Positions 1 through 6,020 of a DNA stretch of 9,883 nt are shown piece by piece (the stretch's first letter is position 1; every line of letters starts with the position of its first letter). The notes beneath the pieces are model-generated. The model was not told the origin of the DNA. It was given only the letters and a program-made list of their open reading frames with translations, and searched no databases. A program made the translations under genes and the position numbers. Source of the DNA: GCA-2687515 sp963582805 (GTDB lineage: Bacteria > Pseudomonadota > Alphaproteobacteria > Rhodospirillales > UBA2165); NCBI GenBank assembly GCA_963582805.1, contig CAUZTZ010000150.1, positions 1 to 9,883 on the forward strand, read 5' to 3'.

Positions 1-178
1 CATTGCTTTTCGCCATGGCGCGCAACGACAATTCATCGGCAACTTCTGCCTGGGCCGGTTTGGAAGGTGCGTTGCCGGCGCCCATGGAGACCAGGGTCAG
101 GATCATGATCGAGAAAAGCGCCATGGCCAGGGCCAATCCGATCTCGGCGAGGGCGTTTGATTGGGTATCGGTGTTCAT
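1..178 (-). CDS. N-terminus of a single-pass membrane protein, cut by the window edge
   Basis: The 59 visible codons start at the ATG on the minus strand at 178, with a weak GGGAA Shine-Dalgarno 7 nt upstream. The protein has a short polar N-terminus (residues 1-10), one hydrophobic helix (about 13-33) and then an Ala/Pro/Lys-rich stretch that would lie in the periplasm. There is no signal-peptidase site, so the helix is probably an uncleaved anchor. This layout (cytoplasmic stub, one helix, periplasmic domain) is that of ExbD/TolR/MotB-type stator proteins. However, no Asp is seen inside the helix; the only acidic residue nearby is Glu12 at its start. The family therefore stays open, because the diagnostic C-terminal domain is outside the window. 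It is divergent from the secreted CsgG-like gene at 362, with 183 bp between the starts, which suggests a shared envelope function. Confidence 0.6.
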   Translation of the reverse strand, partial: MNTDTQSNALAEIGLALAMALFSIMILTLVSMGAGNAPSKPAQAEVADELSLRAMAKSN

Positions 179-271
179 AAATATATTCCCGTTGCAGCGT
201 TCGATGGCCTGGTTATGCAGGGCCGAGAGACGCTTTTTGGGAACAGCGTAAATTATTGATGTGCAGGTTTA

Positions 272-299
272 TTGAAGTGTGGGTGGAATGGTCTAAAAT
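272..299 (+). promoter_or_regulatory. Candidate sigma70-type promoter for the CsgG-like gene
   Basis: TTGAAG (272-277) and TAAAAT (294-299) are separated by 16 nt. They match the TTGACA and TATAAT consensus at 4/6 and 5/6. Transcription would start near 306 and give a leader of about 55 nt before the ATG at 362. The match is by eye only; the position in the divergent intergenic region supports it. Confidence 0.4.
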
Positions 300-361
300 C
301 GCTCCCTGGTCCCGCCATAAGGAACAAACGTGGTTGTATCCAACCGGCAAGGGAATGCGTT

Positions 362-1210
362 ATGAAGCGACTACCATCGACAATCTTTGCGGCCATCGCG
401 CTGATCTCGGCGTCTGTTATTTCAGGCCCCGCCAGCGCGGCGGAGCGCCCCAACGTTTTGATCATGGGCGAGGATATCGACCGGGATTCGATCCGCCGCG
501 GCAGCCAGGCCTTTAACCGCACCCTCAACGCCATCGCCTCCGAAATGCAGCGGGCTGGTTATAAGGTCTATGACGAGACCGCCGTCACAATGGAAGAGTT
601 CAAGCAGGGCCGCATATTCCGGCGCAACGACGAGCTGATCGATATAGCCAAATCGGTGCGCGCCGCGCCCATCGACGTGGTGGTCATCTTTTCCGTCTTT
701 CCCGAGATTGACCGGCGCCGGCACACGACGCGCCTGTTCGCCAGCGTCACCGGGCGCATGGTCGATGTGAACAATGGCCGCCGGCTCGGCAACTTCACCG
801 AAAAAACCCGCCAGCACCGCAACGTGGCGCCCGAATGCAGCCGCGAATGTCTGGTCCGCTATTTCAGCGCCATTTCTGAAGATTTCGGCCACGAGGTTGG
901 CCAGGTTTTGTCCTTCAAGCTGGCGGCGGCGGCCGGTCTCGCCGGCGCCTACAAAGTGGAGTTCGTCGATTTCCCCTTAAAAGATATTACCGAGATCGAA
1001 GAATTCCTCACCGCTTTTTCGGGCTATCAGCGCCACCGGATGATGACCGGGTCCAGCGATGGCCGCCGCATCTTTTGGTACGAAACCTCCGCCGGCAAGG
1101 CTAAGCTGGGCCGCAATCTGCGCCTGATGCTGGACCATATCGGGACCCGGGGGCGTACCAGGTTCGAGGCGAACAGCTTCATCGTGACCCGGCTCGGCGC
1201 TCTGAAATAG
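362..1210 (+). CDS. Secreted CsgG/FlgT-like periplasmic protein
   Basis: 282 residues. The start at 362 is preferred over an upstream in-frame ATG at 272. It has AAGGGA 7 nt upstream, and it places a classic signal peptide at the N-terminus: Lys-Arg, a hydrophobic core at about 8-22, and an A-S-A cleavage site near residue 26. The mature protein begins with a strand-helix unit (NVLIMGEDID, 31-40, then a long helix) followed by a hydrophobic strand (IDVVVIFSVF, 104-113). This is the pattern of the CsgG/FlgT/LpoB-type nucleotide-binding-like fold found in envelope assembly proteins. A Cys pair at 159 and 163 (CSREC) could form a disulfide in the periplasm. A second, smaller alpha/beta segment follows from about 197 to 278. 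There is no lipobox, so it is soluble or peripherally bound. It converges on the DUF4384 gene, which shows similar N-terminal segments. The fold assignment is my pattern reading; the exact function is unknown. Confidence 0.7.
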   Translation: MKRLPSTIFAAIALISASVISGPASAAERPNVLIMGEDIDRDSIRRGSQAFNRTLNAIASEMQRAGYKVYDETAVTMEEFKQGRIFRRNDELIDIAKSVRAAPIDVVVIFSVFPEIDRRRHTTRLFASVTGRMVDVNNGRRLGNFTEKTRQHRNVAPECSRECLVRYFSAISEDFGHEVGQVLSFKLAAAAGLAGAYKVEFVDFPLKDITEIEEFLTAFSGYQRHRMMTGSSDGRRIFWYETSAGKAKLGRNLRLMLDHIGTRGRTRFEANSFIVTRLGALK

Positions 1211-1232
1211 CGGCTGCTTCGGCCATTAAAAT

Positions 1233-1255
1233 CGGGGCCTTCGGGCCCCGTTTTT
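1233..1255. terminator. Rho-independent terminator shared by convergent genes
   Basis: A perfect 7-bp stem CGGGGCC/GGCCCCG (1233-1239 with 1244-1250) closes on a TTCG tetraloop and is followed by TTTTT (1251-1255). It lies 22 nt past the stop of the CsgG-like gene. On the minus strand the same hairpin is followed by ATTTTAA and lies 12 nt past the stop of the DUF4384 gene, so it can probably serve both directions, less strongly for the minus gene. Confidence 0.85.
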
Positions 1256-1267
1256 CGTTGTGAGGGA

Positions 1268-2806
1268 TCAGCGGCGGTCTATGACGGTAACCGAAAGGCT
1301 GCTCTCGCTTACCGCGGCGCCGGGGATCTGGCGGAAGATGCGCGACAGGCGCGCCTGGGTCTTGGGGCCGATGGGATCGAAACTGCGCCCCCGAAGCCCG
1401 GTGGGCAGATCGCGAAGCACGTCCCGCGAGGTGGCGAAACAGCGCACCTTTTCCGATCCGGCGGGCGCCGAAATATCGAAATTGAAGGGAAAGATTTCCT
1501 CGCCGGGGATGGTGTGCAGCACGCCGGCGGCGAATTTCGGGGTGATCAGCTTTTGCCTTGTGAAACGGTTGGGCAGCATCTGGATCATGTCGCCGTCGGC
1601 CTGGCGATAAAAGCAATAGAGCCAGGCGTCCCGGTCCAGGCGGATTTTCAAATGCATCTTGTCGCCGATCCGGTAGCGTGGGTTCTTGCCCCGGTCGGAC
1701 GTTAGTTGCAACGATATGGGCCCCAGCCCGGCATAGCCCGGCCGGGGGCCCGGGCGCGATTTCGGGTAAATCTCGACATTGGCGAAATCGGCCTTGGCGA
1801 CGCGGCCTTTCCAGGACACCGTCTGGCCAAGGCCGTTGGCAAGATTGACGCGAATTTCCAAAGCCTTGCCCATATCCCAATAATCACCTTTGAGAACATA
1901 GGACGCGGCGCTGGCATTGGAGGTATCGTCGCGCAACGCCTTGGCCGATATCTTCTTGCCCCCGCTCAGCGCTTTGCCGACGGCCAGCGGCTTCACCGTC
2001 AGCTTTCGCCCCGTCAGGGGATTGGCGAATTCGTTGGCCAGGGCATCGGCCAGGCGGCGCTCCAAAAATGCGCCGGCCGGCGGCTTAAAGCCGGTATCTT
2101 CGAAGCTGATGCCGCCAATGCGCAATTCGGTCATATCAAAGGCCAGATCACGAAAGGCGCGGGCGGCCTGATCGATGGCAGCGTCGATGGGTATTACGTT
2201 GCCAAGATCCTGGCCCAGAACACGCACTTGCACCGGCGCGGTTTCGCCGGCCAGCTCGCCGGTCATCTTGACGGCGGCATAAGATAGGAAAAGCTCCTGC
2301 CCGGATTTTCGTAAATTTCCGCGCACCAGAATATCGGCGCGCAGTTTGGCGTCGAACAGGGCGGCGATGGCGTTTTCGTCCTTGTCGCCGAGCACCCCGA
2401 ACTTGCGCAAGGCGGCCACCGTATCGGCCATGACAGCCGGGGCAACGAACTGATACCGCTCGCCGGCGCGGTGGATCATGCGAGCCCGAAGGCGCGCATT
2501 GTATTCGCCGGCGATGGCAACCGCGATGCGGATTTTATCCTTATCGAACGGCCAGATGGCGATGCGGGGTTTTTTGCCGTTGCGCGATTGAAAGGTTTTC
2601 CGGAGCCAATCGGCGGCAGCGTCGGGCTGGCCGCCGCCGGCTCTTTGCCGGGCGGTGGATTTGTCGATCTGAACAATCAGCGTCTTGGCCAAGGCATCGA
2701 AAACCTTGTCCTGGCCGGGCGCCGATTGCGCGGCTGCGGGCGCCGCCGCCAACAGAACCGCCGCCGCGCATCCCGCCGCCAGCCGGTATTTGTTCAAAAA
2801 GACCAT
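1268..2806 (-). CDS. Secreted DUF4384-domain protein with CsgG-like N-terminal regions
   Basis: 512 residues. The start is set at 2806 because it gives a clean signal peptide (NKYR, hydrophobic core about 9-24, A-A-A-Q near 24-27). The open frame runs further upstream to 2989, but that part looks non-coding and the Shine-Dalgarno is poor. The mature protein has two segments resembling the CsgG/TolB-N fold: one beginning RIAIWPFD (81-88) with helices to about 190, and one beginning LRIGGISFED (228-237) to about 330. The C-terminal part (about 376-460) fits DUF4384: YRIGDKMHLKI, a hydrophobic strand WLYCFYRQADG, the LPN motif (411-413), and a final strand ending VRCFATS. DUF4384 domains commonly occur in exported or caspase- and kinase-linked proteins; their biochemical role is unknown to me. 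Convergent neighbour and similar folds suggest it works with the secreted protein at 362-1210. Confidence 0.75.
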   Translation of the reverse strand: MVFLNKYRLAAGCAAAVLLAAAPAAAQSAPGQDKVFDALAKTLIVQIDKSTARQRAGGGQPDAAADWLRKTFQSRNGKKPRIAIWPFDKDKIRIAVAIAGEYNARLRARMIHRAGERYQFVAPAVMADTVAALRKFGVLGDKDENAIAALFDAKLRADILVRGNLRKSGQELFLSYAAVKMTGELAGETAPVQVRVLGQDLGNVIPIDAAIDQAARAFRDLAFDMTELRIGGISFEDTGFKPPAGAFLERRLADALANEFANPLTGRKLTVKPLAVGKALSGGKKISAKALRDDTSNASAASYVLKGDYWDMGKALEIRVNLANGLGQTVSWKGRVAKADFANVEIYPKSRPGPRPGYAGLGPISLQLTSDRGKNPRYRIGDKMHLKIRLDRDAWLYCFYRQADGDMIQMLPNRFTRQKLITPKFAAGVLHTIPGEEIFPFNFDISAPAGSEKVRCFATSRDVLRDLPTGLRGRSFDPIGPKTQARLSRIFRQIPGAAVSESSLSVTVIDRR

Positions 2807-2839
2807 GCTCAATCTATTTTCAATTGCAGACCTTGGGAT

Positions 2840-2864
2840 ATGGCCGGACCAGAGGCCATTTTTT
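2840..2864 (+). other. Small hairpin followed by a T tract, upstream of the DUF4384 gene
   Basis: ATGGCC (2840-2845) and GGCCAT (2854-2859) form a perfect 6-bp stem around an 8-nt loop, and the plus strand continues with TTTTT to 2864. It looks like a weak plus-strand terminator, yet no plus-strand gene precedes it. It could instead block antisense transcription or lie in the 5' leader of the minus-strand gene starting at 2806. The role is unresolved. Confidence 0.35.
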
Positions 2865-2866
2865 AT

Positions 2867-2895
2867 GGGCCGGAGTTTAGTTGAGTTTCCGGCCC
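2867..2895. repeat. Perfect 8-bp inverted repeat between divergent genes
   Basis: GGGCCGGA (2867-2874) is the exact reverse complement of TCCGGCCC (2888-2895), with a 13-nt A/T-rich spacer. The core GGCCGGA also occurs at 2842-2848, so three copies lie within about 55 bp. The arms lie between the divergent starts at 2806 and 3070. Centre-to-centre spacing of about two helical turns is compatible with a dimeric repressor operator, but a chance GC-rich repeat is possible. Confidence 0.4.
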
Positions 2896-3005
2896 GGGTG
2901 AAGGGGCGTAGAATTTTAACCGGGATGCTGATGGGCAGCGTGTCGCACAAAGTCGCCAACCACACGGGCGCCACCTGCATCGCGGTCAAATAGAGGCCGC
3001 GGATT

Positions 3006-3034
3006 TTGTCATAAGCGGTTTTCTCTGGTATGAG
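3006..3034 (+). promoter_or_regulatory. Probable sigma70-type promoter with extended -10 for the SDR-PilZ unit
   Basis: TTGTCA (3006-3011, 5/6 to consensus) and TATGAG (3029-3034, 4/6) are separated by exactly 17 nt. TGG immediately before the -10 hexamer provides the extended -10 TG. Transcription would begin near 3041, giving a leader of about 29 nt that contains the Shine-Dalgarno AAGGGGGA (3053-3060). Confidence 0.5.
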
Positions 3035-3069
3035 CGGAGGGCTAATACGTTCAAGGGGGAGCCGGAACC

Positions 3070-3834
3070 ATGGGACAATTGGACGCCAAGGTGTGCATCG
3101 TCACCGGCGCGGCGGGGAGCATTGGATTTGCCAGCGCCCGCGCCATGTTGGCTGAAGGCGCATCGGTATTGCTGGTGGATATGGACGAGGGCGGCCTCGC
3201 CGCCCGCATGGCCGAAGCCGGGGAATTTGGCGGCCGCGTTGCCGCTTGCACCGCCGACGTCGCCGATACGGATAGCACCCGGGCCTATATCGCCGCCGCC
3301 CAAGAGCGCTGGGGCAAGATCGACGTGATCTTCTCCAACGCCGGCGCCAGCGGCGAGATAGCGCCGATCACCGAATATCCGGAAGAGGTGTTCGACCGGG
3401 TCATGGCGATCAATGTGCGCGCCTCGTTCCTGGCCTGCAAATATGGGCTGCCCGAGATGAACGATGGCGGCTCGATCATCATCACGTCTTCGATTATGGG
3501 CGTGCAGGCCAATCCCAATATCGTCGCCTACGCCACATCCAAACACGCCGTGATCGGGCTGATGCGCACCGTCGCCAAGGAAGCGTCGGTAAGGAACATC
3601 CGCGTCAACGTGATCGCGCCCGGCCCCGTGGACAACGAATTTCAGACCGATATCGAAGACCGGCTAGGCAAGCGCGTCGGCATCGATGCGACCCAGATGA
3701 TCAATCAGGCGATCCCGCTGAAACGGCACGCCTCGGCGGCGGAGATTGCCGGCACGGTGTTGTTCCTGGCCTCCGATCAGAGTAGTTTTTCCACCGGCTC
3801 GGTGTTCATGGCCGACGGCGGTCTGAACGCGTAA
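3070..3834 (+). CDS. Short-chain dehydrogenase/reductase, classical SDR family
   Basis: 254 residues, the usual length for classical SDRs; cytoplasmic NAD(P)-dependent oxidoreductase. The start has AAGGGGGA 9 nt upstream. The cofactor loop is TGAAGSIG (12-19), a slight variant of TGxxxGxG. Asp37 at the end of the second strand favours NAD(H) over NADP(H). DV at 63-64, NAG at 90-92, and the catalytic tetrad Asn115, Ser141, Tyr154 and Lys158 are all present, with the normal Ser-Tyr and YxxxK spacing. PGPV at 189-192 is the typical segment after strand six, and the C-terminus ends in the common FMADGG motif. No residue identifies the substrate, so oxoacyl reductase, alcohol or sugar dehydrogenase all remain possible. 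It is probably co-transcribed with the PilZ gene 28 bp downstream, from the promoter at 3006-3034. Confidence 0.93.
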   Translation: MGQLDAKVCIVTGAAGSIGFASARAMLAEGASVLLVDMDEGGLAARMAEAGEFGGRVAACTADVADTDSTRAYIAAAQERWGKIDVIFSNAGASGEIAPITEYPEEVFDRVMAINVRASFLACKYGLPEMNDGGSIIITSSIMGVQANPNIVAYATSKHAVIGLMRTVAKEASVRNIRVNVIAPGPVDNEFQTDIEDRLGKRVGIDATQMINQAIPLKRHASAAEIAGTVLFLASDQSSFSTGSVFMADGGLNA

Positions 3835-3862
3835 CGCCCTTCTATCCAAGGAGACCATCCCG

Positions 3863-4180
3863 ATGGACGGTAAAGAGCGCCGCAGATGGAAGCGGCACAG
3901 CTTGAACAGTACCGCCAAGATCAAAATCCGGGAACGGATATTGTTCTCCAAGGTCCAGGACGTATCGGGCGGCGGCGCATCCTTCGAAGGGCCGCCCGCG
4001 TTCGATGTCGGCGAGGCCTTGGAGATCGAGTTGGAGGCGTTCGGCTCCGTGCCCGGCGCGCTGGTCCGGAAATGGGACGATGGCTATTCCGTCGCCTTCG
4101 ATCTGGATGACGATGACCGCAATTCCCTGCAGGAAGACATGGAATCCTTCATGCGCGAGAACGACTTGCGCAAAGACTAG
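3863..4180 (+). CDS. Single-domain PilZ protein, probable c-di-GMP receptor
   Basis: 105 residues with a strong AAGGAG 9 nt before the ATG. It carries both PilZ signatures: the N-terminal RRWKR motif (R7xxxR11) and D33-V-S35-G-G-G38, the D/NxSxxG motif that with the arginines binds cyclic di-GMP. The rest fits the PilZ beta-barrel: a strand around EALEIELEAFG, then GALVRKWDDGYSVAFDL, and a charged C-terminal helix (about 88-102). With no other domain it would act as a stand-alone adaptor that binds a partner after c-di-GMP binding, as many small PilZ proteins do. The partner is unknown. Its 28-bp spacing behind the SDR suggests one transcript, though a functional link to the SDR is not evident. 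No terminator is visible in the 147 bp after it. Confidence 0.9.
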   Translation: MDGKERRRWKRHSLNSTAKIKIRERILFSKVQDVSGGGASFEGPPAFDVGEALEIELEAFGSVPGALVRKWDDGYSVAFDLDDDDRNSLQEDMESFMRENDLRKD

Positions 4181-4186
4181 AGCGGC

Positions 4187-4291
4187 TCAAATATGGGCAG
4201 GCCGAGGAGAATTAATTCGAGGGAAGCCTTGCGGGCGGATCAGCACCGGCGCGTCATAGCGCATTTCAGGATAGCGGATTTTGGGCTTCAT
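4187..4291 (-). CDS. Possible 34-residue small ORF downstream of the AhpD-like gene
   Basis: In the 147-bp convergent gap, the minus strand holds an ATG at 4291 and a TGA at 4187-4189 encoding a basic, Pro-rich 34-residue peptide (starts MKPKIRYPEMRYDAPVLI). It lies 36 nt beyond the stop of the AhpD-like gene and could be co-transcribed. Against it: no clear Shine-Dalgarno, and the second half has lower third-position GC than its neighbours. It may be a chance frame or a decayed gene end. I do not recognise it. Confidence 0.2.
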   Translation of the reverse strand: MKPKIRYPEMRYDAPVLIRPQGFPRINSPRPAHI

Positions 4292-4327
4292 CGCCGTGGG
4301 TTATCTGCATCCCTAAGCTCCGCCGCC

Positions 4328-4924
4328 TTATCTGCCGTGCTTGCCGACTTCCCAGCCGCCGCCCGCCAGATGCTGTTCGGCGTATTTGATGGGTGTGCCC
4401 TCCAGCTCGGTCGCCATGGTGTCGTTCCAGCGATTGAGGAAACCGAACACCGATATCTGGCCGACGATCTCGACGATCTGGCGGTCGCTGTAATGTTTTT
4501 TCAATTCGTCGAAATCCTCGTCGGTGACCGCGTTGGGCACGGCCGCCGCGCTTTGCGCCACCCGAAGCGCGGCGCGCTCGGCATCCGAAAACAACGGATT
4601 GGTCTCGTACTCAAACGCCGCTTCGATCTTTTCCGCATCGATACCGCCCGACCGGGTGGCCTGAAAACCGGTATGAGCGCTGCAATAATTACAGCCCGAC
4701 GAGCGCGAGACCACATGGCCGATCAGCCGCTTGGTGGCGGTCGGCAATTCTGTGTCGGTAAAATTCACAATGCGCGCCAGATTGGCGAAGGCGAGGGCCA
4801 GCTCCGGCCAATGGGACATGGTGAGGAAACTGTTGGCGGGAAAGCCCATATTTTCGATCATGCCCTCCATCAGTTTTTCGATTTCCGGGTTGGCGTTGCC
4901 TTCGGCTGGTGCGATTCTCGGCAT
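4328..4924 (-). CDS. Carboxymuconolactone decarboxylase / AhpD-like family protein
   Basis: 198 residues. The start at 4924 has AAAGGAG 7 nt upstream and is favoured over an in-frame extension to 5035, which would run into the divergent gene. The all-helical protein carries the AhpD-type active-site segment SSGCNYCSAHTG, with Cys78, Cys81 and His84. This CxxCxxH form is common in alkylhydroperoxidase-like CMD proteins of bacterial genomes. The Cys pair suggests a thiol-disulfide or peroxidase role rather than true gamma-carboxymuconolactone decarboxylation, since the latter enzymes lack the pair. The substrate is unknown. It is divergent from the quinone-oxidoreductase-like gene with 94 bp between starts, so both may respond to the same redox or electrophile signal. 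I see no convincing promoter in the gap. Confidence 0.85.
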   Translation of the reverse strand: MPRIAPAEGNANPEIEKLMEGMIENMGFPANSFLTMSHWPELALAFANLARIVNFTDTELPTATKRLIGHVVSRSSGCNYCSAHTGFQATRSGGIDAEKIEAAFEYETNPLFSDAERAALRVAQSAAAVPNAVTDEDFDELKKHYSDRQIVEIVGQISVFGFLNRWNDTMATELEGTPIKYAEQHLAGGGWEVGKHGR

Positions 4925-5018
4925 GATGCGTCTCCTTTGAAATTTCGCCATAGAGCGTAACCAACTCCCCCTGTCGCGGGAAGAAAATTCTGCTAATCTG
5001 GACCGGGGGAGAAAATCC

Positions 5019-6020
5019 ATGCAAGCAAACGCCATTATATTTCACAAACATGGCGCACCGTCGGTGCTGAAATGGGAATCCGCCGAGGTGCCGCGCCCAG
5101 GGCCGAAGGACGCGCTCATTCGCCATACCGCCGTTGGGCTCAACATGTCCGACGTCTATACGCGCAAGGGTATCTATGGGGTTACCCAATTGCCGAGCGG
5201 CATCGGCTATGAAGCGGCGGGCGTCATCGAAGCGGTGGGCCGCAATGTGGGGAACGTGAAGCCCGGCGACCGGGTGGCCTATACGGGCGGCGGCACCTAT
5301 GGGGGCGGCCATCTGGTCGGCGCCTATTCCGAGATGCGCGTCCGCCCCGCCGAGGGCCTCACCAAACTGCCCCGCTGGATGGACGAGCGGACGGCGGCGG
5401 CTTGCCTCTCCAAGGGCCGGACCGTGCAATATCTCTTCAACCGCACCCATAAGCTCAAAAAAGGCGACGTCATCCTGTTCCATTCCGCCGCCGGCGGCGT
5501 CGGCTCGATCGCCAGCCAATGGGCGAAAGCGGTGGGCGCCACCATGATCGGAACCGTCGGCAGCGCCGCCAAAGCGCGCCTTGCAAAACGCCTCGGCTGC
5601 CGCCACGTGATCGAGCTTGGCAAGCAGGATTTGCTGGACGAGGTGATGCGCATCACCAAGGGCCAGGGCGTCGACGTGGTCTATGATTCCCTTGGCAAGG
5701 ATTACTGGGAGCCGTCCATTGCCTGCGTCAAACGGCTCGGCCTGTTTGCCAATTTCGGCATGTCATCGGGCAAGCCGCCGGACTTTAACCTGATCGATGT
5801 TGGCCGCGATAAATCCATCTATTTCACGCGCACCACGTCGGCCAACTATATGCATCTCGATGCCGACCGGCAGGCTTCGGCGCGCCAATTATTCCGCATG
5901 ATCCGATCCGGTGCCGTGGATATCAATATCGGCCAGACGTTCGCGCTAAAAGACGCGGCGAAAGCCCACCGGGCCCTGGAAAGCCGCCAGACCACCGGCT
6001 CGACCGTGTTGATCCCTTAA
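5019..6020 (+). CDS. Zinc-independent quinone oxidoreductase-like MDR protein
   Basis: 333 residues, the usual length of the Qor branch of the medium-chain dehydrogenase/reductase superfamily; cytoplasmic. The start has GGGGGAG 7 nt upstream. GYEAAGVIEAVG (63-74) stands where zinc alcohol dehydrogenases have GHE, and the structural-zinc Cys cluster is absent, so this is a non-zinc enzyme. The Rossmann loop AAGGVG (157-162) and the following GTVGSAAKARLAK (178-190), with Lys185 where Qor proteins contact the NADPH 2'-phosphate, point to NADPH. Expected chemistry is one- or two-electron reduction of quinones or reduction of alpha,beta-unsaturated carbonyls. The substrate is not readable. It may share regulation with the divergent AhpD-like gene. 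Its stop codon overlaps that of the convergent MetE-like gene in TTAA (6017-6020), with no terminator between them. Confidence 0.92.
   Translation: MQANAIIFHKHGAPSVLKWESAEVPRPGPKDALIRHTAVGLNMSDVYTRKGIYGVTQLPSGIGYEAAGVIEAVGRNVGNVKPGDRVAYTGGGTYGGGHLVGAYSEMRVRPAEGLTKLPRWMDERTAAACLSKGRTVQYLFNRTHKLKKGDVILFHSAAGGVGSIASQWAKAVGATMIGTVGSAAKARLAKRLGCRHVIELGKQDLLDEVMRITKGQGVDVVYDSLGKDYWEPSIACVKRLGLFANFGMSSGKPPDFNLIDVGRDKSIYFTRTTSANYMHLDADRQASARQLFRMIRSGAVDINIGQTFALKDAAKAHRALESRQTTGSTVLIP

Noticed and set aside
272..361. Upstream in-frame extension of the CsgG-like gene (30 more residues)
   Set aside because: The extension has no hydrophobic signal, overlaps the candidate promoter, and the ATG at 362 has both a Shine-Dalgarno and a complete signal peptide.
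2807..2989. N-terminal extension of the DUF4384 gene
   Set aside because: It would bury the signal peptide 61 residues inside the protein and spans the inverted repeats.
2986..3546. 186-residue minus-strand open frame
   Set aside because: Shadow of the SDR gene.
4181..4327. Search for a terminator between the PilZ and AhpD-like genes
   Set aside because: No GC-rich hairpin followed by a T tract on either strand.
4193..4960. 255-residue plus-strand open frame
   Set aside because: Antisense to the AhpD-like gene, which has the CxxCxxH motif and a strong Shine-Dalgarno.
4970..4999. Possible promoter CTGTCG / TAATCT before the oxidoreductase gene
   Set aside because: Only 3/6 matches in each hexamer; the extended TG alone is not enough.
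4689..5606. 305-residue minus-strand open frame
   Set aside because: Runs antisense through the oxidoreductase gene and out of frame through the AhpD-like gene; no family resemblance.
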